From Pseudomonas alkylphenolica (lineage in GTDB: Bacteria; Pseudomonadota; Gammaproteobacteria; Pseudomonadales; Pseudomonadaceae): 64,000 nucleotides of DNA. Made by a program: the position numbers and the translations under genes. The stretch is taken from NCBI RefSeq assembly GCF_004025535.1, contig NZ_QJRG01000034.1:372001-436000 (forward strand), in the 5' to 3' direction. Shown piece after piece: positions 1-10,609 of this stretch (positions within the stretch are counted from its first letter, which is position 1; each line of letters begins with the position of its first letter). The notes below the pieces were generated by a model. It had not been told where the DNA came from and did no database searches. It was given only the letters and a program-made list of their open reading frames with translations.

Positions 1-908
1 CTGCTGTTTTGGTCCTGAGCGATGGTCAGGAAGCGCTGCTGGCGCATCAATTTAAGGCCTTGGGCACCATCGCGCCCCATGCCGGTGAGCAATACGCCAA
101 CCGCGTCGCCACGCCAGTAACGGGCCACACTTTCAAAAAATACATCGATCGAAGGCCGGTAGATCTCGTTCACCGGTTCGGCGGTGTAGGCCAGGTTACC
201 GTTGTCGAGCAAGCGGATGTGGTGGTTGGTCCCTGCCAGCAGCACCTGCCCCGGTTGCGGTGGTTCTCCCTCGCGGGCCAGGCGTACCGCCAGCCCCGAG
301 GCACTGCCAAGCCATTCGGCCATGCCGGCGGCAAACACCTGGTCAACATGCTGGACCAGCACAATAGCGGCAGGAAAGTCTCGGGGGAGCCCCTTTAGCA
401 ATACTTCCAGGGCTGCCGGCCCACCCGCCGACGATCCAATGGCCACCAGCCCCTGACGCTGTGCCACTTCGCGTAGCGGTGCGCTCATGGGCCGTGGGGC
501 CGCGGTGCGCTGCTGACCGACCAACCAGCCGATATTGAGGATCTTGCGCAGCAGCGGTGCTGCTGCCTGCCGGGGGTCGCCTGCGCCAAGGGCCGGGGTG
601 TCGACCACATCGAGGGCGCCGTAACCCATGGCCTCGAACACGCGGTGGACATTCTGCTGGCGGTCCACCGTAACGATAACGATCGGACACGGTGACTCGG
701 TCATGATCCGTCGGGTCGCCTCGACCCCGTCCATGACCGGCATGATCAGGTCCATGAGTATCAGGTCCGGGGTCTGCTCGGCGCACAGGCGCACTGCTTC
801 GGCGCCGTTGCTGGCGACCCATACCACCTGGTGCGCAGGTTCGAACGCCAACGCCCGGCGCAAGGCCTCAACCGCCATGGGCATGTCGTTGACGATAGCG
901 ATCTTCAT
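1..908 (-). CDS. wspF: WspF, CheB-type methylesterase response regulator (partial, 3' end cut)
   Basis: Predicted cytoplasmic methylesterase that removes methyl groups from the WspA receptor and resets the Wsp surface-sensing pathway. The first 302 codons are visible; the C-terminus lies beyond base 1. An N-terminal receiver domain has D8 and phosphoacceptor D53 (LILMDLIMP). A linker of about 30 residues leads to the CheB catalytic domain, where S160 (IGSSAGG), H187 (LVQHVD) and D280 (TGMGRDG) form the expected Ser-His-Asp triad. The ATG at 908 overlaps the wspE stop as ATGA, so translation is probably coupled. No disabling change is visible in the part seen. Loss of WspF in Pseudomonas is known to lock WspR on, giving high c-di-GMP and wrinkly colonies. 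wspR would be expected just left of the window. Confidence 0.93.
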   Translation of the reverse strand, partial: MKIAIVNDMPMAVEALRRALAFEPAHQVVWVASNGAEAVRLCAEQTPDLILMDLIMPVMDGVEATRRIMTESPCPIVIVTVDRQQNVHRVFEAMGYGALDVVDTPALGAGDPRQAAAPLLRKILNIGWLVGQQRTAAPRPMSAPLREVAQRQGLVAIGSSAGGPAALEVLLKGLPRDFPAAIVLVQHVDQVFAAGMAEWLGSASGLAVRLAREGEPPQPGQVLLAGTNHHIRLLDNGNLAYTAEPVNEIYRPSIDVFFESVARYWRGDAVGVLLTGMGRDGAQGLKLMRQQRFLTIAQDQNS

Positions 909-3196
909 CCCTGGGCTCCCCCGATCAACTCGACCACGGCATCAAGCAAGGCGTCATCATGAAAACTGGCTTTTGCCAAATAGTAGTCGGCTCCGGCGTC
1001 CAGTCCACGACGGCGATCCTCTTCACGGTCCTTGTAAGAGACCACCATGACCGGCAGCGACTGCAAACGGCTGTCGCGACGCAGCAAGGTGACCAGCTCG
1101 ATACCATCCATGCGCGGCATGTCGATGTCAGTGATGAGCAGGTCGAAATCCTCGCTGCGCAAGGCATTCCAGCCGTCCATGCCATCGACCGCGACCGCCA
1201 CTTCATAACCACGATTGCTGAGCAGCTTGCGCTGCAACTCACGTACGGTGAGCGAGTCATCCACCACCAGAACGCGCTTACGCGCCGCCTCACGTGCTGC
1301 CGACTGGCCGCGCTCGATGCGCTCCAGGCGACCGGTGCTCAATAGCTTATCGACCGAGCGCAGCAAGTCTTCAACATCGATAATCAGTACGACGCTGCCA
1401 TCATCGAGTAACGCACCGGACGAAATGTCCTGAACCTTGCCCAGTCGCGCATCGAGCGGCATGACTACAAGGACACGCTCGCCGATCAGACGCTCGACCG
1501 CCACGCCATACAAGGTCTCGCGCTCGCTGATGACCACCACCTTGATGGTCTGGCCATCGGTTTGACTCGGCGGGCGATTGAGCAACTGACTGGCGGCGAC
1601 CAGACCGATGTGCCTGCCCTCATGCCAAAAGTGCTGACGCCCCTCGATCTGGACAATGGCCTCGGCGGGCAACTCCAGCGTGCGCTCGATATGGGCCAAG
1701 GGAAAGGCGTAGGCCTCCTCCCCTACTTCAACTACCAGGCTGCGCACCACCGACAGCGTCAACGGCACTTCCAGGTGGAAGCAACTGCCCTGCTCGCCGG
1801 TATGGGTCATCACGATCGCACCGCGCAACTGGCGGACCATGTGCTGCACCGCGTCCAGCCCGACGCCGCGCCCGGACACCTCGGTAACCTCGTCACGCAG
1901 GCTGAAGCCTGGCAGGAAGAGAAAGGTCAGCAACTCTGCCTCGCTCATCTGCGCCACAGTCTCGGCAGGCGACAACTGACGCTCGACAATGCTCTGGCGC
2001 AGGCGCTGCAAATCAACACCGCCGCCGTCGTCGCTGATTTCGAGCACCAACAGGCCCGCTTGATGGGAGGCCCGCAAGCGCACATGACCTTCCAGTGGCT
2101 TGCCCGCCAGCAACCGCCGTTCAGGCAATTCGATGCCGTGATCGACCGCATTGCGCAACAAGTGGGTCAATGGCGCTTCTAGTTTTTCCAGGACATCGCG
2201 ATCAACCTGGGTCTTCTCGCCTTCGATATACAGGCGCACCTGTTTGCCCAAAGAGCGCCCCAGGTCACGGACCATGCGGCTTTGCCCGGTCAGTACGTCG
2301 GCAAAGGGGCGCATCCGGCACGCCAGGGCGGTGTCATACAGCAGCTGTGCACGCTGACTGGCTTGCCAACCGAATTCATCAAGATCGGCGGCCTGTTGCA
2401 GGAGTATCTGCTGGGTTTGCCCCAGCAACTGCTGGGCCTGGGCCAGGGCGTCCTGCACTTCGGCGCTCTGGCCACTGGCTTCCAGTTGGCTTTTCAACCC
2501 GTCCAGGGCTCGGATGCTCTGGCTGTGCATGCGCTTGAGGCGTTGCAAAGTGGCCAGGTACGGTTTGAGCCGCTGGGTTTCAACCAGTGACTTGCTCGAC
2601 AGGTCAAGCAGGCTGTTCAGGCGTTCAGCCGTGACCCGCAAGACCCGCTCGCCCCCTTCTGCGCTACGTTTGCCTTTGCGTTGTGCAGCGGGCTCGGGTT
2701 CGGCATCGAGGTGAGCCTCCTCAACCAAAGGCACTTCCACACGCGGCACAGGCTGCTCAGATGGCATAGCGAACGACACAGGGGGCGCTGTAATCGTTGA
2801 CGTAGCAGCCGGGTCCAGCAACGCAGCCATTTGCAGCAAAAAGGACTGGACTGCAGGCTCAAGGGTTTCATCCCCCGGCGTGGCAATGCGCATGAGCAGG
2901 TCGGTACCTTGCAGCAAGGCATCGATGTGCTCTGCGCGCAGCAGCAAGCGGCCCTCCTGTGCACCGACCAGACAATCTTCCATCACGTGGGCAACACTGA
3001 CCCCGGCATCCACCCCGACGATACGCGCGGCCCCCTTCAGCGAATGGGCTGCACGCATGCAGGCTTCGAGCTGGTCGGCCTGTGTCGGATTACGCTCAAG
3101 GGCCAACAAGCCGGCACTGAGCACCTGGGTCTGGGCATCGGCCTCCAGACTGAACAGCTCGAGCAACGAGGCGTCGCGCATTTGCTCTGGGGTCAT
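905..3196 (-). CDS. wspE: WspE, hybrid CheA-type histidine kinase with receiver domain
   Basis: Central kinase of the Wsp pathway. It autophosphorylates in response to WspA and passes phosphate to WspR (diguanylate cyclase) and WspF. The product is 763 residues. Domains in order: Hpt with phosphoacceptor H51 (AAHSLKG), a dimerisation/linker region, a CheA-type ATPase around residues 330-510 ([12 protein letters not shown], then ISDDGGGVD and GRGVGLD), a CheW-like domain around 510-640, and a C-terminal receiver with D690 (LLITDIDMP). An in-frame start 69 bases upstream adds a low-complexity leader inside wspD. I chose the ATG at 3196 because it overlaps the wspD stop as ATGA and gives a normal Hpt N-terminus. 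It lies between wspD and wspF. Confidence 0.95.
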   Translation of the reverse strand: MTPEQMRDASLLELFSLEADAQTQVLSAGLLALERNPTQADQLEACMRAAHSLKGAARIVGVDAGVSVAHVMEDCLVGAQEGRLLLRAEHIDALLQGTDLLMRIATPGDETLEPAVQSFLLQMAALLDPAATSTITAPPVSFAMPSEQPVPRVEVPLVEEAHLDAEPEPAAQRKGKRSAEGGERVLRVTAERLNSLLDLSSKSLVETQRLKPYLATLQRLKRMHSQSIRALDGLKSQLEASGQSAEVQDALAQAQQLLGQTQQILLQQAADLDEFGWQASQRAQLLYDTALACRMRPFADVLTGQSRMVRDLGRSLGKQVRLYIEGEKTQVDRDVLEKLEAPLTHLLRNAVDHGIELPERRLLAGKPLEGHVRLRASHQAGLLVLEISDDGGGVDLQRLRQSIVERQLSPAETVAQMSEAELLTFLFLPGFSLRDEVTEVSGRGVGLDAVQHMVRQLRGAIVMTHTGEQGSCFHLEVPLTLSVVRSLVVEVGEEAYAFPLAHIERTLELPAEAIVQIEGRQHFWHEGRHIGLVAASQLLNRPPSQTDGQTIKVVVISERETLYGVAVERLIGERVLVVMPLDARLGKVQDISSGALLDDGSVVLIIDVEDLLRSVDKLLSTGRLERIERGQSAAREAARKRVLVVDDSLTVRELQRKLLSNRGYEVAVAVDGMDGWNALRSEDFDLLITDIDMPRMDGIELVTLLRRDSRLQSLPVMVVSYKDREEDRRRGLDAGADYYLAKASFHDDALLDAVVELIGGAQG

Positions 3197-3855
3197 GACA
3201 GGCTCCGGTTCACGGCAGACAGCACTTGTTGTTCGTCCAGCACGCGCACACTGCGTCCGCGCCACTGCAGCACCGCCGCAGTAAAACGGGCCTCGGCCTG
3301 TTCGTGTTCCAGGCGCTCAGGGTCCAGGCCGTGAATACCGTCCACTTCATCAACCCGCACCACCACCGAACCGCCGGTGGCGGCGATAATCAGCATGCGC
3401 GGCATGACCCGGCTGGAAGTGCTGGCTGTGGCAAGCACTTCCAGGCCAAGCAGCTCTGCCAGTGACAGGCAGGGCACCAGCGCCCCGCGCACATTGGCAA
3501 CGCCTTGCAGCACCCGCGAGCGTTGATGAGGGAGCGAGTGCACCGGCTGCAACGGCGCAACTTCAACCAGGCAAACGGTAGGCAGGGCCAGCCATTCTTC
3601 ACCCAGACGGAACAGCAACATCGAGCGACCGCTGCCCTCCTCCTGCGCCTGTACCTGCGCATGACTGTCCTGAGACAGCGAGTAACGATCCAGCAGGCGC
3701 GTCGCCGCACTGGCGTAGGTGGCGCAATTGCGGCAATGAATATGCTCGACCAGCAAGGGGCAGCTTTTATCGCCGCGCACACCGATGCGGTTCCAGCAGT
3801 CATCGATGGCGGCGGCATCCGTTGCAACGACCTGCACCTGATTATCTCCGATCAT
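3193..3855 (-). CDS. wspD: WspD, CheW-like coupling protein with Cys-rich N-terminus
   Basis: Scaffold protein expected to couple the WspA receptor to the WspE kinase. The product is 220 residues. The CheW-like domain occupies roughly residues 75-210, with a recognisable LFRLGEEWLALPT opening and conserved VRGALVPCLSL segment. Residues 15-50 carry C20, C32, C41 and C44 with H38 and H40, in the order C..SCP..H.HCRNC. This pattern recurs in a subset of CheW proteins but is absent from classical CheW. The ATG at 3855 overlaps the wspC stop as ATGA, and the stop overlaps the wspE start in the same way. It is the second of the two CheW-like genes in the operon; the other is wspB. Confidence 0.93.
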   Translation of the reverse strand: MIGDNQVQVVATDAAAIDDCWNRIGVRGDKSCPLLVEHIHCRNCATYASAATRLLDRYSLSQDSHAQVQAQEEGSGRSMLLFRLGEEWLALPTVCLVEVAPLQPVHSLPHQRSRVLQGVANVRGALVPCLSLAELLGLEVLATASTSSRVMPRMLIIAATGGSVVVRVDEVDGIHGLDPERLEHEQAEARFTAAVLQWRGRSVRVLDEQQVLSAVNRSLS

Positions 3856-5111
3856 TGTTCAGGCTCCCGGCCAACCCGGCGAGCCGCGCGTTCCTGCAGG
3901 CGACGAGCGCCTGCGCTATCGCCTCGTGACTCTAGCAAGGCGGCCAGATGAACCAGGGCCTCGGGGTGCTGCGGTTCCAGGTAGAGTGCCTTGCGGTAAT
4001 GGCTGAGTGCCGCGTCTGCCTCGCCCGCGGTATCACTGAGCAACCCCAGCCAATAAAACACCTGAGCATGGGGTGGGTAGTGCTGCAGGTAGCGAGCGCA
4101 GGCTGCCTGAGCCTCGGCACTGCTGCCGGCATTGGCCAAGCGGGCTATCTGTGCCAGCAATTCGGCGCTGCTGTCTGGCGCCAGCACCCGGGCTGCAGGC
4201 GGCGAGATCATCGTGCGTTTGCGTGCAGGTGCAGGCACTGGTCGCGGCACGTTGGGAGCCGGCGGTGAGATCGGCACGACGTTTACCGGCCTGCTGTCGA
4301 TGACAGGCGCCGGCTCGGTCTGATGCACAAAAGCAAACGACTGGGAGATCCCCAGCGGGCGCATGCCCAGGCGGGCCAGCAGGCTGCCCTCGGCAGGCCC
4401 GATAAACAACACGCCCTGTGCGTGGATCAGGCTTTTGAGCACCTCAAATACCCGTTGCTGGGTAGGCACATCGAAATAGATCAGCAGGTTGCGGCAAAAC
4501 ACAAAATCATAACTGCCTTCCCGCGCCCTCAGCGCCGGGTCGAGCACGTTGCCCACCTGCAAGTCGACCTGCTGGCGAACACGTTCATGTAGTTGGTGGC
4601 CTTCGTCGGTTTCATCGAAGTGCCGCTGGCGGAAATCCAGGTGGGCACCGCGAAAGGCGTTGCGTCCATACAGCCCTTGCTCGGCACGCTTGACCGACAG
4701 CGGGCTGATATCCATGCCATCAACCCTGAACGCGTGCACGGCGACCCCGGCGTCGAGCAGGGCCATGGCGATGGAGTAAGGCTCCTCGCCAGTGGAGCAC
4801 GGCAGGCTGAGGATACGTAGCGGCCGGGAGCCACCAAGCTCTGCCAGGCGTTTGCGGGCAAGATCGGCCAAGGCCGTGAACGACTCCGGATAACGGAAAA
4901 ACCAGGTTTCCGGGACAATCACCGCTTCAATCAGCGCCTGCTGCTCCGCGCTCGACTGCTGTAGCAGTAGCCAGTAGTCGTCTAGATTGACGGTGTTTAC
5001 TGCAGCGCAGCGTTGGCGCAGGGCGCGCTCGACCATCGGTGCACCGACCGAGGCAACGTCCAGGCCGATACGCTGCTGCAAGAAACGAAAAAAACGCTGT
5101 TCATCGCTCAT
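3852..5111 (-). CDS. wspC: WspC, CheR-type methyltransferase with TPR tail
   Basis: S-adenosylmethionine-dependent methyltransferase that methylates glutamates of the WspA receptor, opposing WspF. The product is 419 residues. The N-terminal CheR domain covers about residues 1-260 and includes the SAM-binding segment LSLPCSTGEEPYSIAM near residue 100, a CRNLLIYFD segment and a GPAEGS loop. A proline-rich linker (about 265-310) leads to TPR-like helices (about 325-410, with YWLGLLSDTAGEADAALSHY), as in known WspC. The ATG at 5111 overlaps the wspB stop as ATGA. It belongs to the continuous wspA-F operon. Confidence 0.94.
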   Translation of the reverse strand: MSDEQRFFRFLQQRIGLDVASVGAPMVERALRQRCAAVNTVNLDDYWLLLQQSSAEQQALIEAVIVPETWFFRYPESFTALADLARKRLAELGGSRPLRILSLPCSTGEEPYSIAMALLDAGVAVHAFRVDGMDISPLSVKRAEQGLYGRNAFRGAHLDFRQRHFDETDEGHQLHERVRQQVDLQVGNVLDPALRAREGSYDFVFCRNLLIYFDVPTQQRVFEVLKSLIHAQGVLFIGPAEGSLLARLGMRPLGISQSFAFVHQTEPAPVIDSRPVNVVPISPPAPNVPRPVPAPARKRTMISPPAARVLAPDSSAELLAQIARLANAGSSAEAQAACARYLQHYPPHAQVFYWLGLLSDTAGEADAALSHYRKALYLEPQHPEALVHLAALLESRGDSAGARRLQERAARRVGREPEQ

Positions 5112-5644
5112 AGCGGCTCCCGCTGCTCACTTGCCGGCACGTCGGGCAAGGGATACAGCAACGCGCGCACCGCATCACTGAGCAAGTCCTGAACACTGAT
5201 GCGCTGCACCATCCCCAGCGCATCTTCGCGCACCGGGCCCAGGTAGGGCGCTTGCTGGTTGTCCAGGCCGTAAGGCTGGAACTCCTCGGGCAGGCAACGC
5301 AAGGTGTCGGTGGCCTGCTCGAGAATCAGCCCAAGCAACAGGTCTGGGCGCAGCGGATCGACCCGATAATGCACCAGCACCAGACGCGTACTGGTGCGCA
5401 CCGGCGCCGGGTTGCCAAAACTCAAGGCACCGACATCAATCACCGGCACCAGCGCGCCACGATGGGCCAGCACCCCGGCCACCCAGTCGGGAGTATGGGC
5501 AATGGGTTTGAGTTGCAGACGTGGCAGTACTTCAACCACTTCATGGGCATCAATGGCAAAGCGTTGCTCGGCAATCCTGAACATCAGGTGCAACGTCCCG
5601 TGAGCAGTCGTTTCCTGGCTACGGCGAGGCGGAAAGTCGGTCAT
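5108..5644 (-). CDS. wspB: WspB, CheW-like coupling protein
   Basis: CheW-like adaptor linking the receptor array to the WspE kinase. The product is 178 residues, mostly one CheW domain (LMFRIAEQRFAIDAHEVVEVLP, VAGVLAHRGALVPVIDVG, LGLILEQATDTL). The reading frame is open 17 codons further upstream into wspA, but the ATG at 5644 starts 7 bases after the wspA stop and gives the usual short polar leader MTDFPPRR, so I use it. Its stop overlaps the wspC start. Confidence 0.93.
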   Translation of the reverse strand: MTDFPPRRSQETTAHGTLHLMFRIAEQRFAIDAHEVVEVLPRLQLKPIAHTPDWVAGVLAHRGALVPVIDVGALSFGNPAPVRTSTRLVLVHYRVDPLRPDLLLGLILEQATDTLRCLPEEFQPYGLDNQQAPYLGPVREDALGMVQRISVQDLLSDAVRALLYPLPDVPASEQREPL

Positions 5645-5651
5645 CGGCGCG

Positions 5652-7274
5652 TCAGACTTTGAACCGCGACACACCGCCACGCAGGCCGGTTGCAACCTGG
5701 CTCAGCTCATCGATGGCAAAGCTGGCCTGACGCAGCGACTCCACGGTCTGGCTGCTGGCATCCCCCAGCTGCACCAGGGCGTGATTGATCTGCTCGGCGC
5801 CGGTGGCCTGTGCCTGCATCCCTTCGTTGACCATCAGCACCCGCGGCGCCAGAGCCTGGACCTGATGAATGATCTGGCTCAGCTGTTCACCGACCTGCTG
5901 CACTTCGAACATGCCACGACGCACTTCTTCAGAGAACTTGTCCATGCCCATGACCCCGGCAGACACCGCCGACTGGATCTCGCGCACCATCTGCTCGATA
6001 TCGTAGGTGGCCACGGCGGTCTGGTCGGCCAGGCGCCGGACCTCGGTGGCGACCACGGCGAAGCCGCGACCGTATTCACCAGCCTTTTCGGCCTCGATGG
6101 CAGCATTGAGCGAAAGCAGGTTGGTCTGGTCGGCGACCTTGACGATGGTCACCACCACCTGGTTGATGTTGCCGGCCTTCTCGTTGAGGATCGCCAGCTT
6201 GTTGTTGACCAGATCGGCTGCGCCCATTACCTGGTGCATGGTCTCTTCCATGCGCGCCAGCCCCTGCTGCCCTGAACCGGCAAGAATCGAAGCCTGATCA
6301 GCGGCCGAGGTAACCTCGGTCATGGTTCGGACCAGGTCACGCGAGGTGGCAGCGATTTCCCGCGAAGTGGCCCCGATTTCAGTGGTGGTCGCTGCGGTTT
6401 CAGTGGCCGTCGCCTGCTGCTGCTTGGAGGTGGCGGCAATCTCGGTAACCGAAGTGGTCACCTGCACCGAAGAGCGCTGGGCCTGGGAAACCAGGTTGGT
6501 CAACTCGCCCATCATCTCGTTGAAACCGGTTTCGATGGCACCGAACTCGTCCTTGCGGTCCAGGTTCAGGCGCACACTCAGGTCGCCGCCCCTGAGCTTG
6601 TCCAGGGCATGCACGATGCGTTGCATCGGTGCGGTGATTGCACGCATCAGCAGCAACCCGCAAATGGCAGCGGCGATGATCGCCAGGGTCAGCGAAATGA
6701 CCATGCTCAGCTTGGCGGCGATCACTGCGCCATCGATCGATTCCGCTGCCGCTTCAGCGGCTTTGCGGTTGTGCTCGATCACACCGTTCAAGTGGGTGCG
6801 CCCGGTGGTCCAGGCGGGCGTCAGTACTTCGTTGATCAACTGTCGAGCTGCGTTGTAGTCCTTGTTCCGGTAGGCCTCGACCACGCTATTGACGGCCTTG
6901 AGGTAGTTTTGCGCGTAGTCGCCGAACTCCTCGAAACGGGCCTGGTCATCAGTGTCCTGGATGGTGCGCTGGTAGCTGTCCATGTGTTGTTTGAGGCGCG
7001 CATCGAAGCTTTTGTACAGTTCCATGTCAGCCGCTGTCAGCTCGCGATTGTCACTCAAACCCACCAGTTGCTGGGTGAACAAATAGCTGTCGACCCAGGC
7101 ACTGCGAATCATCGAGCTGTAGTAGACCCCGGGGATGCTGTCGGTGCGCACCGCGACTTCACCGGCCTGAATAGTCAACAACCGCGAATAAGCGGCAACC
7201 ACCATAAGCAGCATGATGGCAATTATCGCGGCGAAACTCGCCAGCATCCGTTGGCGCAAGGTCCAGTTTTTCAC
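5652..7274 (-). CDS. wspA: WspA, membrane chemoreceptor of the Wsp surface-sensing system
   Basis: Methyl-accepting chemotaxis protein that senses surface contact or envelope stress and controls WspE. The product is 540 residues and starts with GTG (residues [10 protein letters not shown]). TM1 lies at about 11-31 and a periplasmic helical domain at about 32-188 (four-helix-bundle type, [17 protein letters not shown]). TM2 is at about 189-211, HAMP at about 212-265, and the signalling coiled coil runs from about 270 to the end. The conserved hairpin tip is [20 protein letters not shown] near residue 400. Alanine/glutamate/glutamine-rich repeats around 275-300 fit methylation helices. It is the first gene of the wsp operon; 130 bases separate it from the YebE-like gene. 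Confidence 0.94.
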   Translation of the reverse strand: MKNWTLRQRMLASFAAIIAIMLLMVVAAYSRLLTIQAGEVAVRTDSIPGVYYSSMIRSAWVDSYLFTQQLVGLSDNRELTAADMELYKSFDARLKQHMDSYQRTIQDTDDQARFEEFGDYAQNYLKAVNSVVEAYRNKDYNAARQLINEVLTPAWTTGRTHLNGVIEHNRKAAEAAAESIDGAVIAAKLSMVISLTLAIIAAAICGLLLMRAITAPMQRIVHALDKLRGGDLSVRLNLDRKDEFGAIETGFNEMMGELTNLVSQAQRSSVQVTTSVTEIAATSKQQQATATETAATTTEIGATSREIAATSRDLVRTMTEVTSAADQASILAGSGQQGLARMEETMHQVMGAADLVNNKLAILNEKAGNINQVVVTIVKVADQTNLLSLNAAIEAEKAGEYGRGFAVVATEVRRLADQTAVATYDIEQMVREIQSAVSAGVMGMDKFSEEVRRGMFEVQQVGEQLSQIIHQVQALAPRVLMVNEGMQAQATGAEQINHALVQLGDASSQTVESLRQASFAIDELSQVATGLRGGVSRFKV

Positions 7275-7316
7275 AGTCAGCCCTCAAAGGTTCTACGCGA
7301 GCAGAAAAATTGGCTG

Positions 7317-7322
7317 AGTATA
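7317..7322 (-). promoter_or_regulatory. candidate -10 element of the wspA promoter
   Basis: On the minus strand this reads TATACT, one mismatch from the sigma-70 consensus, about 43 bases before the wspA GTG. I see no good -35 hexamer at the right distance, so the site is only suggestive. Confidence 0.3.
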
Positions 7323-7404
7323 GCCCAGGCACTGCGCGGTTTTTCGCCTGACTTTGCGCACTGTTCGGCACTTATTGAGGGCAATAGTGGCCATTAGCCC
7401 GCAT

Positions 7405-8130
7405 TCATTGCGCGGCAGCCATCCGCACCTGATTTTCCAGCTCTGCTTTCAAGGCCGGATCGAGCTTCAATTGCCGTGCCAGCTCGTCCAGGTAGGCGCG
7501 CTCCATGAAGTGTTCCTCGTCCACCATCATGACGCTGGCGATGTACATTTCAGCGGCCATTTCCGGCGTACTCGCAGCGCGCGCCACATCGGCCGGATCC
7601 AGCGGCTTGTTGAGCTCTGCGTGTAGCCAGTGCTGAAACTGCGGGTCGTTGTCGAGCCTGACGAACTCACCTTCGATCAAGGCCCGCTCACGCTCATCGA
7701 CATGGCCGTCGGATTTGGCCGCTGCGACCAGCGCCTTGAGAATCGCCTGGCTGTGCTGCTCGACCTGCGCCGGCGGCAAACGGTCGAGTGTCTGTGGTTC
7801 ACTCGCCGACGTGGCACCCTGCTTGGACTGCCAGTTGCCATACGCCTTGTAGGCCAACACGCCGAGGGCTGCCAGGCCACCGTAGGTCAGGGCCTTGCCG
7901 CCGTATTTGCGTGCCTTCTTGTTACCCAGTAGCAGGCCCATGGCACCCGCCGCCAGGGCCCCACCTCCGGCACCGCTGAGCAGGCTGCCCAGGCCGCCGC
8001 CTTTGCCGCCGAGCAGATCGCCCAGCCCACCGCTTGCACCCGGCTTGGCCGCCGGGCTTCTGCCGGCCTGGTTCTGCAGCAGGTCCTGGCCGGATTTGAG
8101 CAGTTGATCAAGCAAGCCACGGGTATTCAT
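7405..8130 (-). CDS. YebE/DUF533 family protein with TerB-like domain
   Basis: Member of the DUF533 family (E. coli YebE type), of unknown biochemical role. The product is 241 residues. An N-terminal helix (LLDQLLKSGQDLLQNQ) is followed by a very glycine-rich stretch at about 30-60 (GGLGDLLGGKGGGLGSLLSG). Next come one or two hydrophobic segments at about 55-95 (GALAAGAMGLLLG, GGLAALGVLAYKAY) and an acidic C-terminal TerB-like helical domain (AILKALVAAAKSDGHVDERE). It is probably membrane associated. It precedes wspA on the same strand but is separated by 130 bases containing a possible wspA promoter. It is divergent from the tetR gene. Tellurite-resistance labels for this family rest only on fold similarity. 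Confidence 0.8.
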   Translation of the reverse strand: MNTRGLLDQLLKSGQDLLQNQAGRSPAAKPGASGGLGDLLGGKGGGLGSLLSGAGGGALAAGAMGLLLGNKKARKYGGKALTYGGLAALGVLAYKAYGNWQSKQGATSASEPQTLDRLPPAQVEQHSQAILKALVAAAKSDGHVDERERALIEGEFVRLDNDPQFQHWLHAELNKPLDPADVARAASTPEMAAEMYIASVMMVDEEHFMERAYLDELARQLKLDPALKAELENQVRMAAAQ

Positions 8131-8262
8131 TACAGTTCTCCACAGTAGTCTCCGAGCTGGCTACTCTAGCGCGCCGCCTGTTGGGATCAGCTTGAAATGT
8201 ATTGCTACACGTGACGAAGCCAACCGCAGTCCCTCCCGCGCTCAGCCCGTTTCGCCACATAA

Positions 8263-8291
8263 ATTAAATTTAAATTGAATTTAAATTTAAT
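8263..8291. promoter_or_regulatory. perfect AT-only inverted repeat, candidate TetR operator
   Basis: Two 14-base arms made only of A and T are exact reverse complements around a single G at 8277; the inner 13 bases of the left arm read TTAAATTTAAATT. The site lies 45 bases before the tetR start, in the divergent spacer with the YebE-like gene. Length, symmetry and position fit an operator for the adjacent TetR-type repressor. The repeat could also form a cruciform or hairpin. Confidence 0.6.
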
Positions 8292-8336
8292 GAAGATCAA
8301 GCTCTGCCAACGATCATTCTCTGCGGAGCGCTTTCG

Positions 8337-8999
8337 ATGGCCACCTCTCCCCGTGAACCCCGCAAAGACGGCGAAGCTACCCGCACGCGCATTCTCGAGG
8401 CTGCCGGCGAGCTCTTTGCCGCGCTCGGCCATGCCGATACCAGCAACAAGGCAGTGGCCGCCAAGGCCGAGGTCGACCTGGCGTCGATCAACTACCACTT
8501 CGGCAGCCGCAATGGCCTGTACCAGGCAGTACTGGAAGAGGCTCGGCGACGCTTTCTGGATATTGCCGACCTGCAGCGCATTACCCGCAGCGCACAACCT
8601 GCAGCAGAGAAATTGCGCGAACTGGTCGAGTTGGTGGTACGCAAGGCGTCGCGGGGCCGTGAGAGCTGGCATTTGCGCGTACTGGCAACCGAGATTCTCA
8701 CCCCCAGCAGCCAGAGCCCCACAGGCCTGCAGACCGAGGCGTCACTGAAACTGTCACTGCTCAAAGCGCTGTTCAGCGAGATCACCGCCATCCCGGTGGA
8801 CAACCCTGCGCTGACCCGCTGCGTTCTCTGCGTCAGCGCCCCCTGGGCCATGCTGCTGATCGGCCCGCGAGGCGCCTCCGGTGCCCTGCAGGAAATACTC
8901 GGAATGCCCCGCGATGTCGTTTCCGCCCAGTTGTACAGCTTCGCCCTGGCAGGGTTGCAGGAAGTCGGCAGGCAGTACGCGCAACGCGAAAGCAGCTGA
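8337..8999 (+). CDS. TetR/AcrR-family transcriptional regulator (CerR/DUF1956 type)
   Basis: Predicted DNA-binding repressor of 220 residues. The N-terminal TetR helix-turn-helix covers about residues 14-62 (TRTRILEAAGELFAALG, then VDLASINYHFGSRNGLY). The C-terminal ligand domain resembles the DUF1956 group, which includes E. coli CerR (formerly YbiH). It is 51 bases upstream of a 14-TM MFS exporter on the same strand, so the pair probably forms an autoregulated drug-efflux unit. The AT-only palindrome at 8263-8291 is the natural operator candidate. The start follows a GGAG-type site at about 8325-8330. Confidence 0.88.
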   Translation: MATSPREPRKDGEATRTRILEAAGELFAALGHADTSNKAVAAKAEVDLASINYHFGSRNGLYQAVLEEARRRFLDIADLQRITRSAQPAAEKLRELVELVVRKASRGRESWHLRVLATEILTPSSQSPTGLQTEASLKLSLLKALFSEITAIPVDNPALTRCVLCVSAPWAMLLIGPRGASGALQEILGMPRDVVSAQLYSFALAGLQEVGRQYAQRESS

Positions 9000-10583
<1,584 letters not shown>

Positions 10584-10609
10584 TGCACGCGGGCCGACAA
10601 GTCCTCCAC

